From: JAWSVE01 sp050789445
GTDB taxonomy: Bacteria; Pseudomonadota; Gammaproteobacteria; Pseudomonadales; Cellvibrionaceae
NCBI GenBank assembly: GCA_050789445.1
Contig: JAILXR010000001.1
Location: forward strand, 2,542,001-2,606,000
Reading direction: 5' to 3'
Length of the DNA stretch: 64,000 nucleotides
The translations under genes and the position numbers were made by a program. Below the pieces are notes generated by a model. It did not search any database. It saw only the letters and a list, made by a program, of their open reading frames with translations, and had not been told where the DNA came from. Position 1 is the stretch's first letter, and every line of letters begins with the position of its first letter. Shown here piece after piece: positions 1 through 9,002 of this stretch.

Positions 1-47
1 TTATCTGATAATTCACTAATAGGCTCGTGATAACCTTCGTTTGACAT
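1..47 (-). CDS. Partial: N-terminus of probable encapsulated ferritin-like protein
   Basis: Only the first 15 codons lie in the window; the gene runs off the left edge. The minus strand reads MSNEGYHEPISELSD, preceded by a strong AGGAG (54-58) six bases before the ATG. As I recall them, encapsulated ferritin-like proteins (EncFtn, the iron-oxidising cargo of encapsulin nanocompartments) begin with a similar HEP-x-x-x-L-x-E/D-E-T stretch before the first metal-binding helix. The match is short, so the family call is an inference from the start motif. If it is right, an encapsulin shell gene should lie just beyond the window. The gene sits 57 bp downstream of, and on the same strand as, the methyltransferase at 105-860. 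Confidence 0.4.
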   Translation of the reverse strand, partial: MSNEGYHEPISELSD

Positions 48-104
48 TTTTTTCTCCTAATTTATTTCTTGGTTTCAGATAATAATTTTAATTAAACTAA
101 CGTA

Positions 105-860
105 TTAACGCATTGGTTTTTTACCAACGTACAATATCAAAGGCCAGTATATTTTTTTGTGTCGCGTTTCGTCTCCCCACGCTACTTTTAACTCTTCAAA
201 ATATTTCTCTACTGGATTTTCTTTGTTCACTTTTTCGTATTCTTTTACCGCAGACCAAGTATTGAGATAACCCAATAAATGCCCGAATTGCCACTCTTGA
301 CGCATAAAAAATTCTGGCGGAGACAAACGATCATAAGGGAATGTAATTTTTGTATAACCTTCGTCTAACAGCTCTCGTCCTTTTGGCCAATAGGCCCCAA
401 CCACCTGACTGTGAAAATGAGAAACGACGCTATCTAATTCTGTGTCCGTATACAACAATTGGTAACCCCACGCCGCTAAGATACCACCGGGCTTTAGAAC
501 ACGATTAACCTCTGCAAAAAAAGCATCATGATCAAACCAATGAATAGCTTGTGCAACAGTAATTAAATCCAGAGAATTGTCTTCTGCTTTTATGATTTCT
601 GCGGAGCTCACAGCGTAAGCAATATTATTTTTTTGTATCGCTTGAGAAATTTGTTTCTCACTCGCATCTGTTGCAGTGACGGATTCAAAATGTTCTGCCA
701 ATGCAACGCTAGCTTGACCATTACCGCAACCACAATCCCATGCTCTTTTGTTTAATGGCGATATTTCTGCAAGATATTGAAAAAAATCGGCAGGATAGTC
801 TGGCCTAAAAGCTCTGTAATTATCAGACGCTGTAGAAAAGTAATCAGCAAACGAGCTCAT
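105..860 (-). CDS. Class I SAM-dependent methyltransferase
   Basis: 251 aa, the size of stand-alone Methyltransf_11/UbiE-like enzymes. SAM-binding motif I is DCGCGNGQAS (about residues 42-51), the acidic ribose-binding position follows in VTATDAS, and the post-II region VAQAIHWFDHDAFF leads to the motif III loop LKPGGILAAW. The HWFD signature and the C-terminal tryptophan-rich half resemble the trans-aconitate/TMT1-like methyltransferase group, but the substrate cannot be told from sequence. There is no signal peptide or membrane segment, so it should be cytosolic. The ATG at 860 has only a weak GGGA upstream. It lies on the same strand as the GFA-family gene upstream (53 bp away) and may be cotranscribed with it. 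Confidence 0.85.
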   Translation of the reverse strand: MSSFADYFSTASDNYRAFRPDYPADFFQYLAEISPLNKRAWDCGCGNGQASVALAEHFESVTATDASEKQISQAIQKNNIAYAVSSAEIIKAEDNSLDLITVAQAIHWFDHDAFFAEVNRVLKPGGILAAWGYQLLYTDTELDSVVSHFHSQVVGAYWPKGRELLDEGYTKITFPYDRLSPPEFFMRQEWQFGHLLGYLNTWSAVKEYEKVNKENPVEKYFEELKVAWGDETRHKKIYWPLILYVGKKPMR

Positions 861-912
861 TATTTTTAATTCCCTAATTTTTCTTTTGTTATCACATCAG
901 AAATATTAATCT

Positions 913-1329
913 TTAGCCTTCCGTGACAGCCGGCAAATCGAAAGGTTCGTAATCATAATGCGGAATGTTTGGATTCAATATGACCCACGGTAATTTATGA
1001 GCAACATAAGCTTCGGCTTGAGGTTCATAAGGCAATGGCTGATCCAAACTACCGACAGTAATATCAACCCATTGAGGTCGATCACTTCTACGCCAATATA
1101 AATGCGTTCCGCAATCACGGCAAAAGCCTCGATAGACCCCTTCAGTGCAACTCACTTCTTTTGGCCTACCCTGACCCATCGAAATTGCTTTACTTCTAAA
1201 TAACGCCCAGTTAATAAACGATGACCCACTAAATTTTTGGCAATCCATGCAATGACACGTACTCACAAAGTGAGGTTTTTCGCTGCAAGAGAATTCTATT
1301 TCTCCGCAACGGCAGCCGCCGGTGATCAT
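913..1329 (-). CDS. GFA/CENP-V family zinc protein
   Basis: 138 aa, full length for the glutathione-dependent formaldehyde-activating enzyme (GFA) family. The zinc-binding cysteines are all visible: GGCRCG (C6, C8), then CHCMDCQKFSG (C25, C27, C30), and CRDCGTHLYWR further on. The family is named after Paracoccus Gfa, reported to speed S-hydroxymethylglutathione formation. Most members are uncharacterised, so true formaldehyde activity here is only possible. The protein has no export signal. It is 35 bp downstream of the SGNH hydrolase gene on the same strand, so the three minus-strand genes 105-2114 may form one transcript. Confidence 0.85.
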   Translation of the reverse strand: MITGGCRCGEIEFSCSEKPHFVSTCHCMDCQKFSGSSFINWALFRSKAISMGQGRPKEVSCTEGVYRGFCRDCGTHLYWRRSDRPQWVDITVGSLDQPLPYEPQAEAYVAHKLPWVILNPNIPHYDYEPFDLPAVTEG

Positions 1330-1364
1330 AATGACCTCTCATAACTAATGGATAAATATCTGCA

Positions 1365-2114
1365 TTAACCGGCTTCATCTTGAAGCTCAAATTGATGCAG
1401 AACGGGTTTAATAGTATCCGTCCAAATTTTATATCCATCGGCATTCATATGAATGCCGTCTTCTACAAAAATATTTTTCTTTAATCCCCCCTCCGAGGAT
1501 TCTTCACCCACTAAAAACATCGGTGTCGCCACATCAATATAACGACACGCCTTAATTTCAGAACAACGTTTTTTTAACAGCTCATTCGTAGCTTTCATTT
1601 TATCCCAATACTGCATCCGAGCAATGCTTGGCTTTATCGACAACACATATAATCGGGTGTCAGGTAATGATCTGCGAAGCCTTTCCACAAACAATTCAAA
1701 ATTTTGCATAACCACAGCAGGTGTGACTGCAAATACAGAAAGATCATTATCCCCTTCATATAAAACCACAGCCCTTGGTTTGTAAGGGATAACGAGCTTA
1801 TCGATATGATGCAACGCATCCCTCATATTACTGCCGCCAAAACCACGATGGATAATAGTCAATGGCGCTAAATCACTTTTGATTGTGCTCCACAATCGAA
1901 TACTTGAACTACCAATAAACAGCACCCCATTTTCTGGCTGAGAAGTCTCTGTTTGCTCAACATCAAATAAAGCTAACTCTTCATCAAATCTCATTGGATC
2001 AAAATAAACACGCTGTGAAATAGCGCTAGTACTGAATACAAGTAAACCAACAAAGATTATATTGATGATTTGAATCATTTTGATGCTTCGAGTTTTTTTC
2101 ATAAAAATTCTCAT
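1365..2114 (-). CDS. Exported SGNH/GDSL-type hydrolase
   Basis: 249 aa. An N-terminal hydrophobic stretch (about residues 14-33, IINIIFVGLLVFSTSAISQ) after lysines and arginines looks like a Sec signal peptide ending near AIS-Q. The SGNH blocks are present: block I FIGSSSIRLW with the likely nucleophile serine, block II GFGGSN (glycine), block III GDND (asparagine), and block V DGIHMN supplying the catalytic Asp and His. The family includes esterases, lipases and acyltransferases acting on lipids or polysaccharide acetyl groups; the substrate is not predictable. Two alternative ATGs near the start (residues 5 and 13) would shorten only the n-region of the signal. Confidence 0.8.
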   Translation of the reverse strand: MRIFMKKTRSIKMIQIINIIFVGLLVFSTSAISQRVYFDPMRFDEELALFDVEQTETSQPENGVLFIGSSSIRLWSTIKSDLAPLTIIHRGFGGSNMRDALHHIDKLVIPYKPRAVVLYEGDNDLSVFAVTPAVVMQNFELFVERLRRSLPDTRLYVLSIKPSIARMQYWDKMKATNELLKKRCSEIKACRYIDVATPMFLVGEESSEGGLKKNIFVEDGIHMNADGYKIWTDTIKPVLHQFELQDEAG

Positions 2115-2251
2115 TTAAACATTTCGACTGCTTCTGATTAACAGACAAGATAATCGACTTTATTTTAAATACAGGGTTAAGGGCCTAGTTAAAACATTGT
2201 ATTATCCTGAGCATTTACAAAACCTAAAACCATTGCGCTAACGAGACTACG

Positions 2252-2740
2252 ATGCCTACAAACCTCATCCAAGCAGATTATCATAACCAACAGCATGCTG
2301 ACGACATTGGTTACTTAATGAATTGTTATGCTCGTGACCCTATGGGCGGCAATGCTGCGCTACCAAAAGAAATTATTGATAATATTGCCAAAGAATTAGG
2401 CAAGCGCGACTACGCATATACTGTGCTCTGTTATGTAGACGATAAACCCGCAGGGCTAATCAATTGTTTTGAAGCCTTTTCGACATTTGCCTGCAAGCCA
2501 TTAGTAAATATTCACGACGTTATTGTCGTCAAAGAATTTCGCGGCCAACAGATTAGTATAAAAATGCTATCAAAAGCAGAAGAGATCGCAAAAGAACGTG
2601 GTTGCTGTAAAATGACGATGGAAGTTTTACAAGGAAATGAAGTCGCCAAGAGCGCTTATCAAAAATTTGGCTTTGGTGCCTTTGAACTTGACCCTACCGT
2701 TGGCAAAGCAATGTTCTGGCAAAAATCAATTACTGGCTAA
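2252..2740 (+). CDS. GNAT family N-acetyltransferase
   Basis: 162 aa, one GNAT domain. The acetyl-CoA-binding region is VIVVKEFRGQQISIKML, a slightly degenerate version of the R/Q-x-x-G-x-G/A loop, followed by the typical GNAT ending ALKSAYQKFGF-like segment (here AKSAYQKFGFGAF). It transfers an acetyl group from acetyl-CoA to an amine, but the acceptor is unknown. The gene is the first of the plus-strand pair with ppnP, 52 bp apart, and is divergent from the SGNH hydrolase gene. The SD before the ATG is weak. Confidence 0.85.
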   Translation: MPTNLIQADYHNQQHADDIGYLMNCYARDPMGGNAALPKEIIDNIAKELGKRDYAYTVLCYVDDKPAGLINCFEAFSTFACKPLVNIHDVIVVKEFRGQQISIKMLSKAEEIAKERGCCKMTMEVLQGNEVAKSAYQKFGFGAFELDPTVGKAMFWQKSITG

Positions 2741-2792
2741 GCAATACTTTATTAAACATATTTCATTAAATAAGTACTGGACTTTATAAATC

Positions 2793-3104
2793 ATGACTCA
2801 ATTCGATAACGTATCAATCATCAAAAAAGCGAATATTTATTTTAATGGCGACGTCACTAGCCGTACTGTAATTTTTGCCAATGGCGATGAAAAAACATTA
2901 GGTATTATGAAGCCAGGAAAATATGAATTCGGCACATCAAAAAGCGAAGTCATGGAAATACTCGCTGGTGAAGTCTCCATCCTATTACCAGGAGAAGAGG
3001 AATGGAAAACCATTAAAGGTGGAGAAGAATTCTCCGTCATTGCTAACAGTAAATTTAAAATTGAAGTGATTAAGATCGTAGATTATTGCTGTTCATATTA
3101 TTAA
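2793..3104 (+). CDS. ppnP: Pyrimidine/purine nucleoside phosphorylase PpnP
   Basis: 103 aa, a little longer than E. coli PpnP (YaiE, DUF1255, 94 aa). The cupin-like small barrel is recognisable from the N-terminal NVSIIKKANIYFNGDVTSRT, the conserved KTLGIMKPGKYEFGT and the C-terminal half MEILAGEVSILLPG...GEEFSVIANSKFKIEV. The family phosphorolyses a broad set of nucleosides to free base and ribose-1-phosphate, in nucleoside salvage. No strong SD is visible before the ATG. A good hairpin terminator follows directly. Confidence 0.92.
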   Translation: MTQFDNVSIIKKANIYFNGDVTSRTVIFANGDEKTLGIMKPGKYEFGTSKSEVMEILAGEVSILLPGEEEWKTIKGGEEFSVIANSKFKIEVIKIVDYCCSYY

Positions 3105-3113
3105 ACCTTACCT

Positions 3114-3139
3114 CGGAGAGTTTGATCTCTCCGATTATT
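3114..3139 (+). terminator. Rho-independent terminator after ppnP
   Basis: Perfect 7-bp stem CGGAGAG (3114-3120) / CTCTCCG (3127-3133) with a 6-base loop, followed by ATTATTTTATTT on the plus strand. It separates ppnP from the convergent nhaA; there is no T-run on the other strand, so it mainly serves ppnP. Confidence 0.75.
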
Positions 3140-4330
3140 TTATTTACTTGACTCAACTTTATTGATCGTTTTTCTAATAATAATATAACCCACAATTCCC
3201 GATGCCAAAGACCCTAAAATAATACCCAGCCTTTCATCGAAGAATAAATCGACACCCGTTTCTTCGAAGGCTAATGAGCCTACAAATAAACTCATTGTAA
3301 AACCGATTCCGCACAATGCCGATACGCCATATAGACTTGACCACGTCATACCTTCAGGAAGTTTTGCGATATTTAACTTAACAAACAAATAACACAAACC
3401 AAATATTCCAACTTGCTTCCCAACAAACAGCCCTAACGCTATTCCCATGGGAACGCCATGAAGTAACTGCTCTACTCCTACGCCAATAAAACTAATTCCT
3501 GCATTAGCAAAAGCGAATACCGGCAAAATTAGAAAAGAAACGATTCCGTGTAATCCATGTTCCATATTCTTTACAGGTGAAAACTCTGGGTTTTGTTTGG
3601 AGCGCATGGGAATGAACATAGCCAACAAAACACCAGCCAAGGTCGCATGAACTCCTGACTTTAATGTCGCGACCCACATAATGATACCAACAATAATATA
3701 AGGACTTTTTAAAATAATATTTAAGCGATTGAATAAAGTTAACAGAGGAATAGAACAGGCAACAACGACTAATGCACCTATGGATATTTTCGACGTATAA
3801 AAAATTGCGATAATAATAATCGCGCCTACATCATCAAAAATCGCCAAAGAAGTCAGAAAAATTTTGAGAGAGATGGGAACGCGTGGACCAAGAAGAGTGA
3901 GGACTCCCAACGCAAAAGCAATGTCAGTAGCGGCAGGTATCGCCCAGCCTTTTAAGGCTATAGGATCTTCTGCGTTAAAAAACAAATAGATTAATGCGGG
4001 AAAAGCCATTCCGCCAACAGCACCGACTGCCGGTAAAATAATATTTCGCTTATCGGACAGTTCACCTTCAAGCAACTCTCTTTTAAGTTCAAGACCGATC
4101 AAGAAAAAGAAGACGGCCATAAGGCCATCGTTTATCCAAAGTAATAATGGTTTTGCAATTTCTATAGATCCAAGTCGAACTTCTAAAGGTGTTGACAGCA
4201 AAAGTTCGTAAATTTTATCCAACGGAGTGTTAGCGAAAACAAGAGCCAGCACTGTTGCAACCATTAGCAAAATGCCACCGGCTGCGTTGTGCTTTAAAAA
4301 ATCATCGAGCATTGATGTTTTGATTGGCAT
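3140..4330 (-). CDS. nhaA: Na+/H+ antiporter NhaA
   Basis: 396 aa, the usual NhaA length, with about 12 hydrophobic segments. Signature segments are the ion-binding AIFDDVGAIIIIAIFY (the paired aspartates equivalent to E. coli Asp163/Asp164), ATDIAFALGVL (Asp133 region) and the N-terminal ASGGILLM-like AAGGILLMVATVLALVFAN. It exchanges cytoplasmic Na+ (or Li+) for external H+ across the inner membrane, fitting a marine or saline habitat. It follows pgk on the same strand after an 87-bp gap without a clear terminator. The place after pgk is commonly occupied by fba in related genomes. A downstream ATG (4312) is an alternative start; neither has a strong SD. Confidence 0.95.
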   Translation of the reverse strand: MPIKTSMLDDFLKHNAAGGILLMVATVLALVFANTPLDKIYELLLSTPLEVRLGSIEIAKPLLLWINDGLMAVFFFLIGLELKRELLEGELSDKRNIILPAVGAVGGMAFPALIYLFFNAEDPIALKGWAIPAATDIAFALGVLTLLGPRVPISLKIFLTSLAIFDDVGAIIIIAIFYTSKISIGALVVVACSIPLLTLFNRLNIILKSPYIIVGIIMWVATLKSGVHATLAGVLLAMFIPMRSKQNPEFSPVKNMEHGLHGIVSFLILPVFAFANAGISFIGVGVEQLLHGVPMGIALGLFVGKQVGIFGLCYLFVKLNIAKLPEGMTWSSLYGVSALCGIGFTMSLFVGSLAFEETGVDLFFDERLGIILGSLASGIVGYIIIRKTINKVESSK

Positions 4331-4417
4331 CTGACTATATTTCCCATTTCAGCGTTCAAATAAAATTAAGGCTAGGAAAACATCAGGCAACAAAATAATA
4401 TTACAATTCTTGATTTA

Positions 4418-5569
4418 CTATTTATCAAGAATCGCAACCGCCGGCAATATTTTTCCTTCAACGTATTCTAAAAATGCACCGCCACCTGTTGATATATACG
4501 ATACTTTATCGGCAATGCCGAACTTATCGACAGCCGCTAACGTATCGCCGCCGCCAGCAATTGAAAACCCTTCGCTATCGGCAATCGCTTGAGCGATTAC
4601 TTTTGTGCCTTCTGCAAAAGCGTCAAATTCAAAAACTCCAACAGGGCCATTCCAAATAATGGTTTTTGCATTTTTAATTAACTCTGCAAGTTCTGCGGCA
4701 GAATCTGGGCCGATATCAAAAATCATATCGTCATCACTGACATCATCAGGTGACTTTAGCGTCGCCGGCGTTGTTTCTGAAAACTCTTTTCCAACAACAA
4801 CATCTGTTGGCATAGGAATGGAACATTTTTCTAAAAGCGCTTTTGCCGTTGGAATTAAATCATGTTCACATAAAGACTTCCCCACAGGCTTACCTGTTGC
4901 CGCCAAAAATGTATTGGCAATACCGCCACCCACAATTAACTGATCGACTTTATCGGACAAAGTTTCTAACACTTCAAGTTTTGTCGATACTTTTGAACCA
5001 CCGACAATAGCAATCATTGGACGCTCTGGATTTGCTAACGCTTTTTCTAACGCACATAATTCGCCGGCCAATAACGGCCCAGCACAAGAAAGAGGAGCAA
5101 ATTTCGCCACGCCATGAGTCGATGCTTGTGCACGATGGGCAGTTCCAAATGCATCCATAACAAAAACATCACACAAGCTTGCGTAAGCTTTTGCTAGATC
5201 ATCGGCATCTTTTTTTTCACCTACATTGAAACGAACATTCTCAAGCAATGCCATTTGTCCACTTTTTACTTCTACACCTTGCCTGAAATCTTTAATCACT
5301 GGCACTTCACAATTTAATAACTCTGATAAACAATCTGCAACGGGACGCATTGAAAACTCTTCGTTATATTCACCTTCAGTTGGACGACCAAGATGAGACA
5401 TCACAATTAATTTTGCGCCGGCATTAAGGGCAAGTTTCAATGTAGGCAGCGCTGCACGAATGCGTGCATCAGAAGTAACTTTGCCATTTTTTACTGGCAC
5501 ATTCAGATCTTCTCTTATTAAAATTCTCTTTCCTTTAAGGTTTAGATCTTTCATTAACTGAATTGCCAT
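4418..5569 (-). CDS. pgk: Phosphoglycerate kinase
   Basis: 383 aa, near the bacterial norm of about 387. It transfers phosphate between 1,3-bisphosphoglycerate and ADP in glycolysis/gluconeogenesis. Visible motifs are IREDLNVPVK near the N-terminus, SHLGRPTEGE, GGSKVSTKLEVLE for the hinge/nucleotide domain, IWNGPVGVFEFDAF and the C-terminal GGGDTLAAVDKFG. The ATG at 5569 has an AGGAGAG seven bases upstream. It is the third gene of the minus-strand group tkt-epd-pgk, 87 bp after epd. Confidence 0.97.
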   Translation of the reverse strand: MAIQLMKDLNLKGKRILIREDLNVPVKNGKVTSDARIRAALPTLKLALNAGAKLIVMSHLGRPTEGEYNEEFSMRPVADCLSELLNCEVPVIKDFRQGVEVKSGQMALLENVRFNVGEKKDADDLAKAYASLCDVFVMDAFGTAHRAQASTHGVAKFAPLSCAGPLLAGELCALEKALANPERPMIAIVGGSKVSTKLEVLETLSDKVDQLIVGGGIANTFLAATGKPVGKSLCEHDLIPTAKALLEKCSIPMPTDVVVGKEFSETTPATLKSPDDVSDDDMIFDIGPDSAAELAELIKNAKTIIWNGPVGVFEFDAFAEGTKVIAQAIADSEGFSIAGGGDTLAAVDKFGIADKVSYISTGGGAFLEYVEGKILPAVAILDK

Positions 5570-5656
5570 TTGTCGCTCTCCTGAATTCGCTATGCGAACT
5601 ATTATAATACGTGATGAATTTCTAATTGGTTTTTAATATTGCTAACTTTTTCTCTA

Positions 5657-6688
5657 TTATTCAATTAATGAGGCCATCTCTGAAGCAACATCTAACATTC
5701 GATTTGAAAATCCCCATTCGTTATCAAACCACACTAAGATTTTTACTAAACGCTTTCCCGCAACACGTGTTTGCAAACTGTCAACAATCCCAGATCTTTC
5801 ATCGTGATTAAAATCGCAGGACGCTAACATTTCTTGGCTGTAACCTAAAATTCCTTTGTAAGCATTTTCGGATGCAGTTTCTAAAGCAAAATTCACTAAC
5901 GATACAGACACGTCTTCTTTTACAACCACGCTTAAATCAATCGCGGAAACATTTATAGTTGGAACTCGCATTGCTTGCGCTTCAAATCTTCCTTGCAATG
6001 AAGGCATCAAACGATCAATACCTTGTGCCAAACCTGTATCTACGGGAATAATTGAGTGCATGGCAGAGCGGGTTTTACGAAGATCAGTATGATGATAGGC
6101 ATCTATAACAGGTTGGTCATTCATGGCCGAATGAATAGTCGTGATAACACCACTTTCGATACCGAAAGATTCTTCTAGCGTATGAATAACGGGAACAATG
6201 CAATTCGTTGAACACGAAGCATTCGAAATAATTTTATCGCTATTGATTAATTTTTGATGATTATAGCCATAGACAATAGTCGCATCGACATCGCTTTGAC
6301 TTTTTCCCGGCTGAGAGAGTAGTACTTTTTTAGCGCCGGCCTTGATATGTTTTTCTGCTGCTTCGCGATCAGAGTATTCACCCGTACACTCCATAACAAT
6401 ATCAACATTTAATTCTTTCCAAGGCAAATCGTCAAGGTTATCGTGGTGCAATATCTGTATTTCTTGATCGGCTATCGACATACAATCGTCGACAACTTTT
6501 ATCTCTTTTAAAAAACGTCCGTGTGTTGAATCATACTTGCACAGATAAGCAATGGTCTTACAATCTGCGAGTTCATTAATGGCTACAACTTGTAAATTAT
6601 GCTCATTTTTAGATTCATACAAACTACGAAAAACACAACGCCCTATTCGTCCAAAACCATTTATTGCAATTCGTGTCGGTTTTTTCAT
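5657..6688 (-). CDS. epd: D-erythrose-4-phosphate dehydrogenase (Epd/GAPDH family)
   Basis: 343 aa, GAPDH superfamily. The NAD site is INGFGRIGR (about 9-17) and the catalytic cysteine is in SNASCSTNC. Several features favour Epd over glycolytic GAPDH: VVAINELAD, STHGRF, and especially THS-type IHSAMNDQPVIDAYHHTDLR where GAPDH has HAYTATQ. Epd oxidises erythrose-4-phosphate to 4-phosphoerythronate, the first step of the DXP-dependent pyridoxal phosphate pathway. It stands between tkt (which makes erythrose-4-phosphate available) and pgk, the familiar epd-pgk arrangement. The SD is weak (AGGA 15 bases upstream). A GAPDH side activity cannot be excluded. Confidence 0.9.
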   Translation of the reverse strand: MKKPTRIAINGFGRIGRCVFRSLYESKNEHNLQVVAINELADCKTIAYLCKYDSTHGRFLKEIKVVDDCMSIADQEIQILHHDNLDDLPWKELNVDIVMECTGEYSDREAAEKHIKAGAKKVLLSQPGKSQSDVDATIVYGYNHQKLINSDKIISNASCSTNCIVPVIHTLEESFGIESGVITTIHSAMNDQPVIDAYHHTDLRKTRSAMHSIIPVDTGLAQGIDRLMPSLQGRFEAQAMRVPTINVSAIDLSVVVKEDVSVSLVNFALETASENAYKGILGYSQEMLASCDFNHDERSGIVDSLQTRVAGKRLVKILVWFDNEWGFSNRMLDVASEMASLIE

Positions 6689-6777
6689 AACGTGTCGTGT
6701 TGTCCTATTCAGTTTGCCCTATTAAGTTCGCCTAATGTTCAATCAACTTATTAAAAATTAGTGTTGTAAAAAACGTC

Positions 6778-8766
6778 TTAAAAAGAATTGGATGTTGCTA
6801 CAACGTTTTCTATAGTAAAGCCATAATGTTTCATCAGTTCGCCGCCAGGGCCTGAAGCTCCAAATGAATTCATGCCAATGATTTTTCCATCGAGACCTAC
6901 ATATTTATACCAATAATCTTCGTGTGCGGCTTCGATGGCGACACGATGCCTCACGCCAGCAGGTAAAACAGATTCTTTGTACTCAGCACTTTGCTGTTCA
7001 TACAACTCTGCACACGGCATTGAAACAACGCGTACTTTTTTACCTTTGATGCTATCAACTGAATTTACAGCTAATTCAACTTCAGAGCCCGTTGCAATTA
7101 AAATAACATCCGGTGTACCAGAACAATCTTTTAATACATAACCACCTTTTTCAACATCTTTAAGTTGTTGAGCAGAACGAGGCTGAGCCGTTAACCCTTG
7201 GCGAGAAAAGATTAATGCACTCGGTGCGTTTTGATTTTCAATCGCTAACTTCCAAGAGACAGCTGATTCAATCGTATCGCATGGACGCCATGTTAATAAA
7301 TTTGGTGTTGAACGTAGCGATGCTATTTGCTCAATAGGCTGATGTGTTGGGCCATCTTCGCCCAAGCCAATTGAGTCATGCGTGTATACAAAAATATGCG
7401 GCTGGTTCATTAGCGCTGCCATTCGAACAGCATTACGCGCATATTCCATAAAGACTAAAAAGGTTGCACTGTAATGGACAAAACCACCGTGCAAACAAAT
7501 ACCATTTCCAATAGCAGTCATTGCAAATTCACGCACGCCGTAATATAAATAATTTCCACTTGCGTCTTTTTTAGTAACGCCTTTTGATCCAGACCATTTT
7601 GTTAAATTTGAGCCTGCTAAATCAGCTGAGCCACCTAATAATTCTGGTAATAATGCGCCATAAGCCTCTAAACAGTTCTGCGATGCTTTTCGCGTTGCAA
7701 CTTTTTCCATTTCATCTTGGCATTGCTGAATGTATTGATCAGCACTGGCTGAAAATGCTTTTGGCAATTCGTTGCGAATAACACGACGTTCAAATTCTGT
7801 CGCTAATTCTGGATACGCTTTTTTGTACGCATTAAATTGTATTTGCCACTCACTTTCGTTATTGCTTCCAGCTTCTTTTGCATCCCAATCAGAATAAATA
7901 TCAGCAGGAACGTCAAAAGCACCATGCTCCCAGCCAAGTGCTTGTTTAGCCAATGCAATTTCTTCTGCACCCAAAGGAGCGCCGTGGCAACTTTCTTTTC
8001 CTTGCTTATTTGGCGAACCAAAACCAATCACTGTTTTGCAGCAAATGATGGTCGGCTTATCTATTACGCTTCGCGCTTCTTCGATGGCTGTTTTTATTGC
8101 AACACTATCGTGCCCATCAACAGCTCTTACAACATGCCATCCATAACTTTCAAATCGTGCTGGCGTGTCGTCAGTAAACCAACCTTCAACTTCACCGTCG
8201 ATAGAAATGCCGTTGTCATCGTAGAAAGCAACTAACTTACCTAAACCATGCGTTCCTGCGAGTGAGGCGGCTTCATGAGAAATACCTTCCATCAAACAGC
8301 CATCACCCAAAAAGACATAGGTGCTGTGATCAACAATATTGTGTTTGTCTCGGTTAAATTGCGCAGCAAGAATTTTTTCTGCCATCGCCATACCAACGGC
8401 ATTCGCAAAACCTTGGCCAAGTGGGCCGGTGGTTGTTTCTGCTCCTGGAACATCATGATATTCCGGATGGCCTGGTGTTTTCGAACCGAGCTGACGAAAT
8501 TGTTTTATATCTTCGATCGATAAGTCGTAACCCGACAAATGCAATAACGAATACAACAACATTGAGCCATGACCATTTGAGAGAATGAAGCGATCTCGAT
8601 TCGGCCAATGCGGGTTTGTAGGGTTATGAGTTAGATAATCATTCCAGAGAACTTCGGCGATATCAGCCATACCCATGGGTGCACCTGGGTGTCCGCTATT
8701 GGCTTGTTGGACTGCATCCATACTGAGTGCGCGAATAGCATTAGCGAGTTCGTTGCGTGATGGCAT
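6778..8766 (-). CDS. tkt: Transketolase
   Basis: 662 aa, full length. It moves two-carbon ketol units between sugar phosphates in the pentose phosphate pathway, using thiamine diphosphate. The N-terminal half has SGHPGAPMGMAD and the cofactor/Mg2+ motif GDGCLMEGISHEAASLAG followed by YDDNGISIDG; the middle carries EFAMTAIGNGICLHGG, and the substrate loop HDSIGLGEDGPTHQPIEQ is intact. GAGGAG lies about ten bases before the ATG at 8766. The gene heads the tkt-epd-pgk group and is divergent from the SAM-cycle operon, the same neighbourhood as in Pseudomonas (tktA next to an ArsR regulator and metK). Confidence 0.97.
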   Translation of the reverse strand: MPSRNELANAIRALSMDAVQQANSGHPGAPMGMADIAEVLWNDYLTHNPTNPHWPNRDRFILSNGHGSMLLYSLLHLSGYDLSIEDIKQFRQLGSKTPGHPEYHDVPGAETTTGPLGQGFANAVGMAMAEKILAAQFNRDKHNIVDHSTYVFLGDGCLMEGISHEAASLAGTHGLGKLVAFYDDNGISIDGEVEGWFTDDTPARFESYGWHVVRAVDGHDSVAIKTAIEEARSVIDKPTIICCKTVIGFGSPNKQGKESCHGAPLGAEEIALAKQALGWEHGAFDVPADIYSDWDAKEAGSNNESEWQIQFNAYKKAYPELATEFERRVIRNELPKAFSASADQYIQQCQDEMEKVATRKASQNCLEAYGALLPELLGGSADLAGSNLTKWSGSKGVTKKDASGNYLYYGVREFAMTAIGNGICLHGGFVHYSATFLVFMEYARNAVRMAALMNQPHIFVYTHDSIGLGEDGPTHQPIEQIASLRSTPNLLTWRPCDTIESAVSWKLAIENQNAPSALIFSRQGLTAQPRSAQQLKDVEKGGYVLKDCSGTPDVILIATGSEVELAVNSVDSIKGKKVRVVSMPCAELYEQQSAEYKESVLPAGVRHRVAIEAAHEDYWYKYVGLDGKIIGMNSFGASGPGGELMKHYGFTIENVVATSNSF

Positions 8767-9002
8767 TGGGTCAAAGCTCCTCTGGAGTCGAGTTATTTAG
8801 GTGGTTGGCTGTATTCATAAAGACCAAAAAAGGCGACTTTGTGAAAAGGCGCGTATTGTCCCTTACCACTCAAACAGGGTAAAGGGCTGGTATGACATTT
8901 AGTCAATTTTCGACAGATTCAATGACTTATAGGGGCACTTTAGAAACCCGCCTCAAGGAGTAAATAGAGATCAGTGGCACAGAATTCAAAATAGAGCCGA
9001 CA
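8767..9002. other. Divergent intergenic region upstream of tkt
   Basis: This non-coding stretch separates tkt (minus) from the SAM-cycle operon (plus). Apart from the tkt ribosome-binding site close to 8777-8782 I recognise no gene, riboswitch or terminator. A promoter for tkt should lie here but no hexamer pair stands out. The operator and promoter of the SAM-cycle operon begin at its right end and are listed separately. Confidence 0.5.

Noticed and set aside
1229..1444. 71-codon minus-strand frame between the GFA and SGNH genes
   Set aside because: It overlaps both recognised genes in another frame and has no motif.
5657..6688. Glycolytic GAPDH (gapA) instead of epd
   Set aside because: IHSAMNDQ, VVAINELAD and the position before pgk are typical of erythrose-4-phosphate dehydrogenase.
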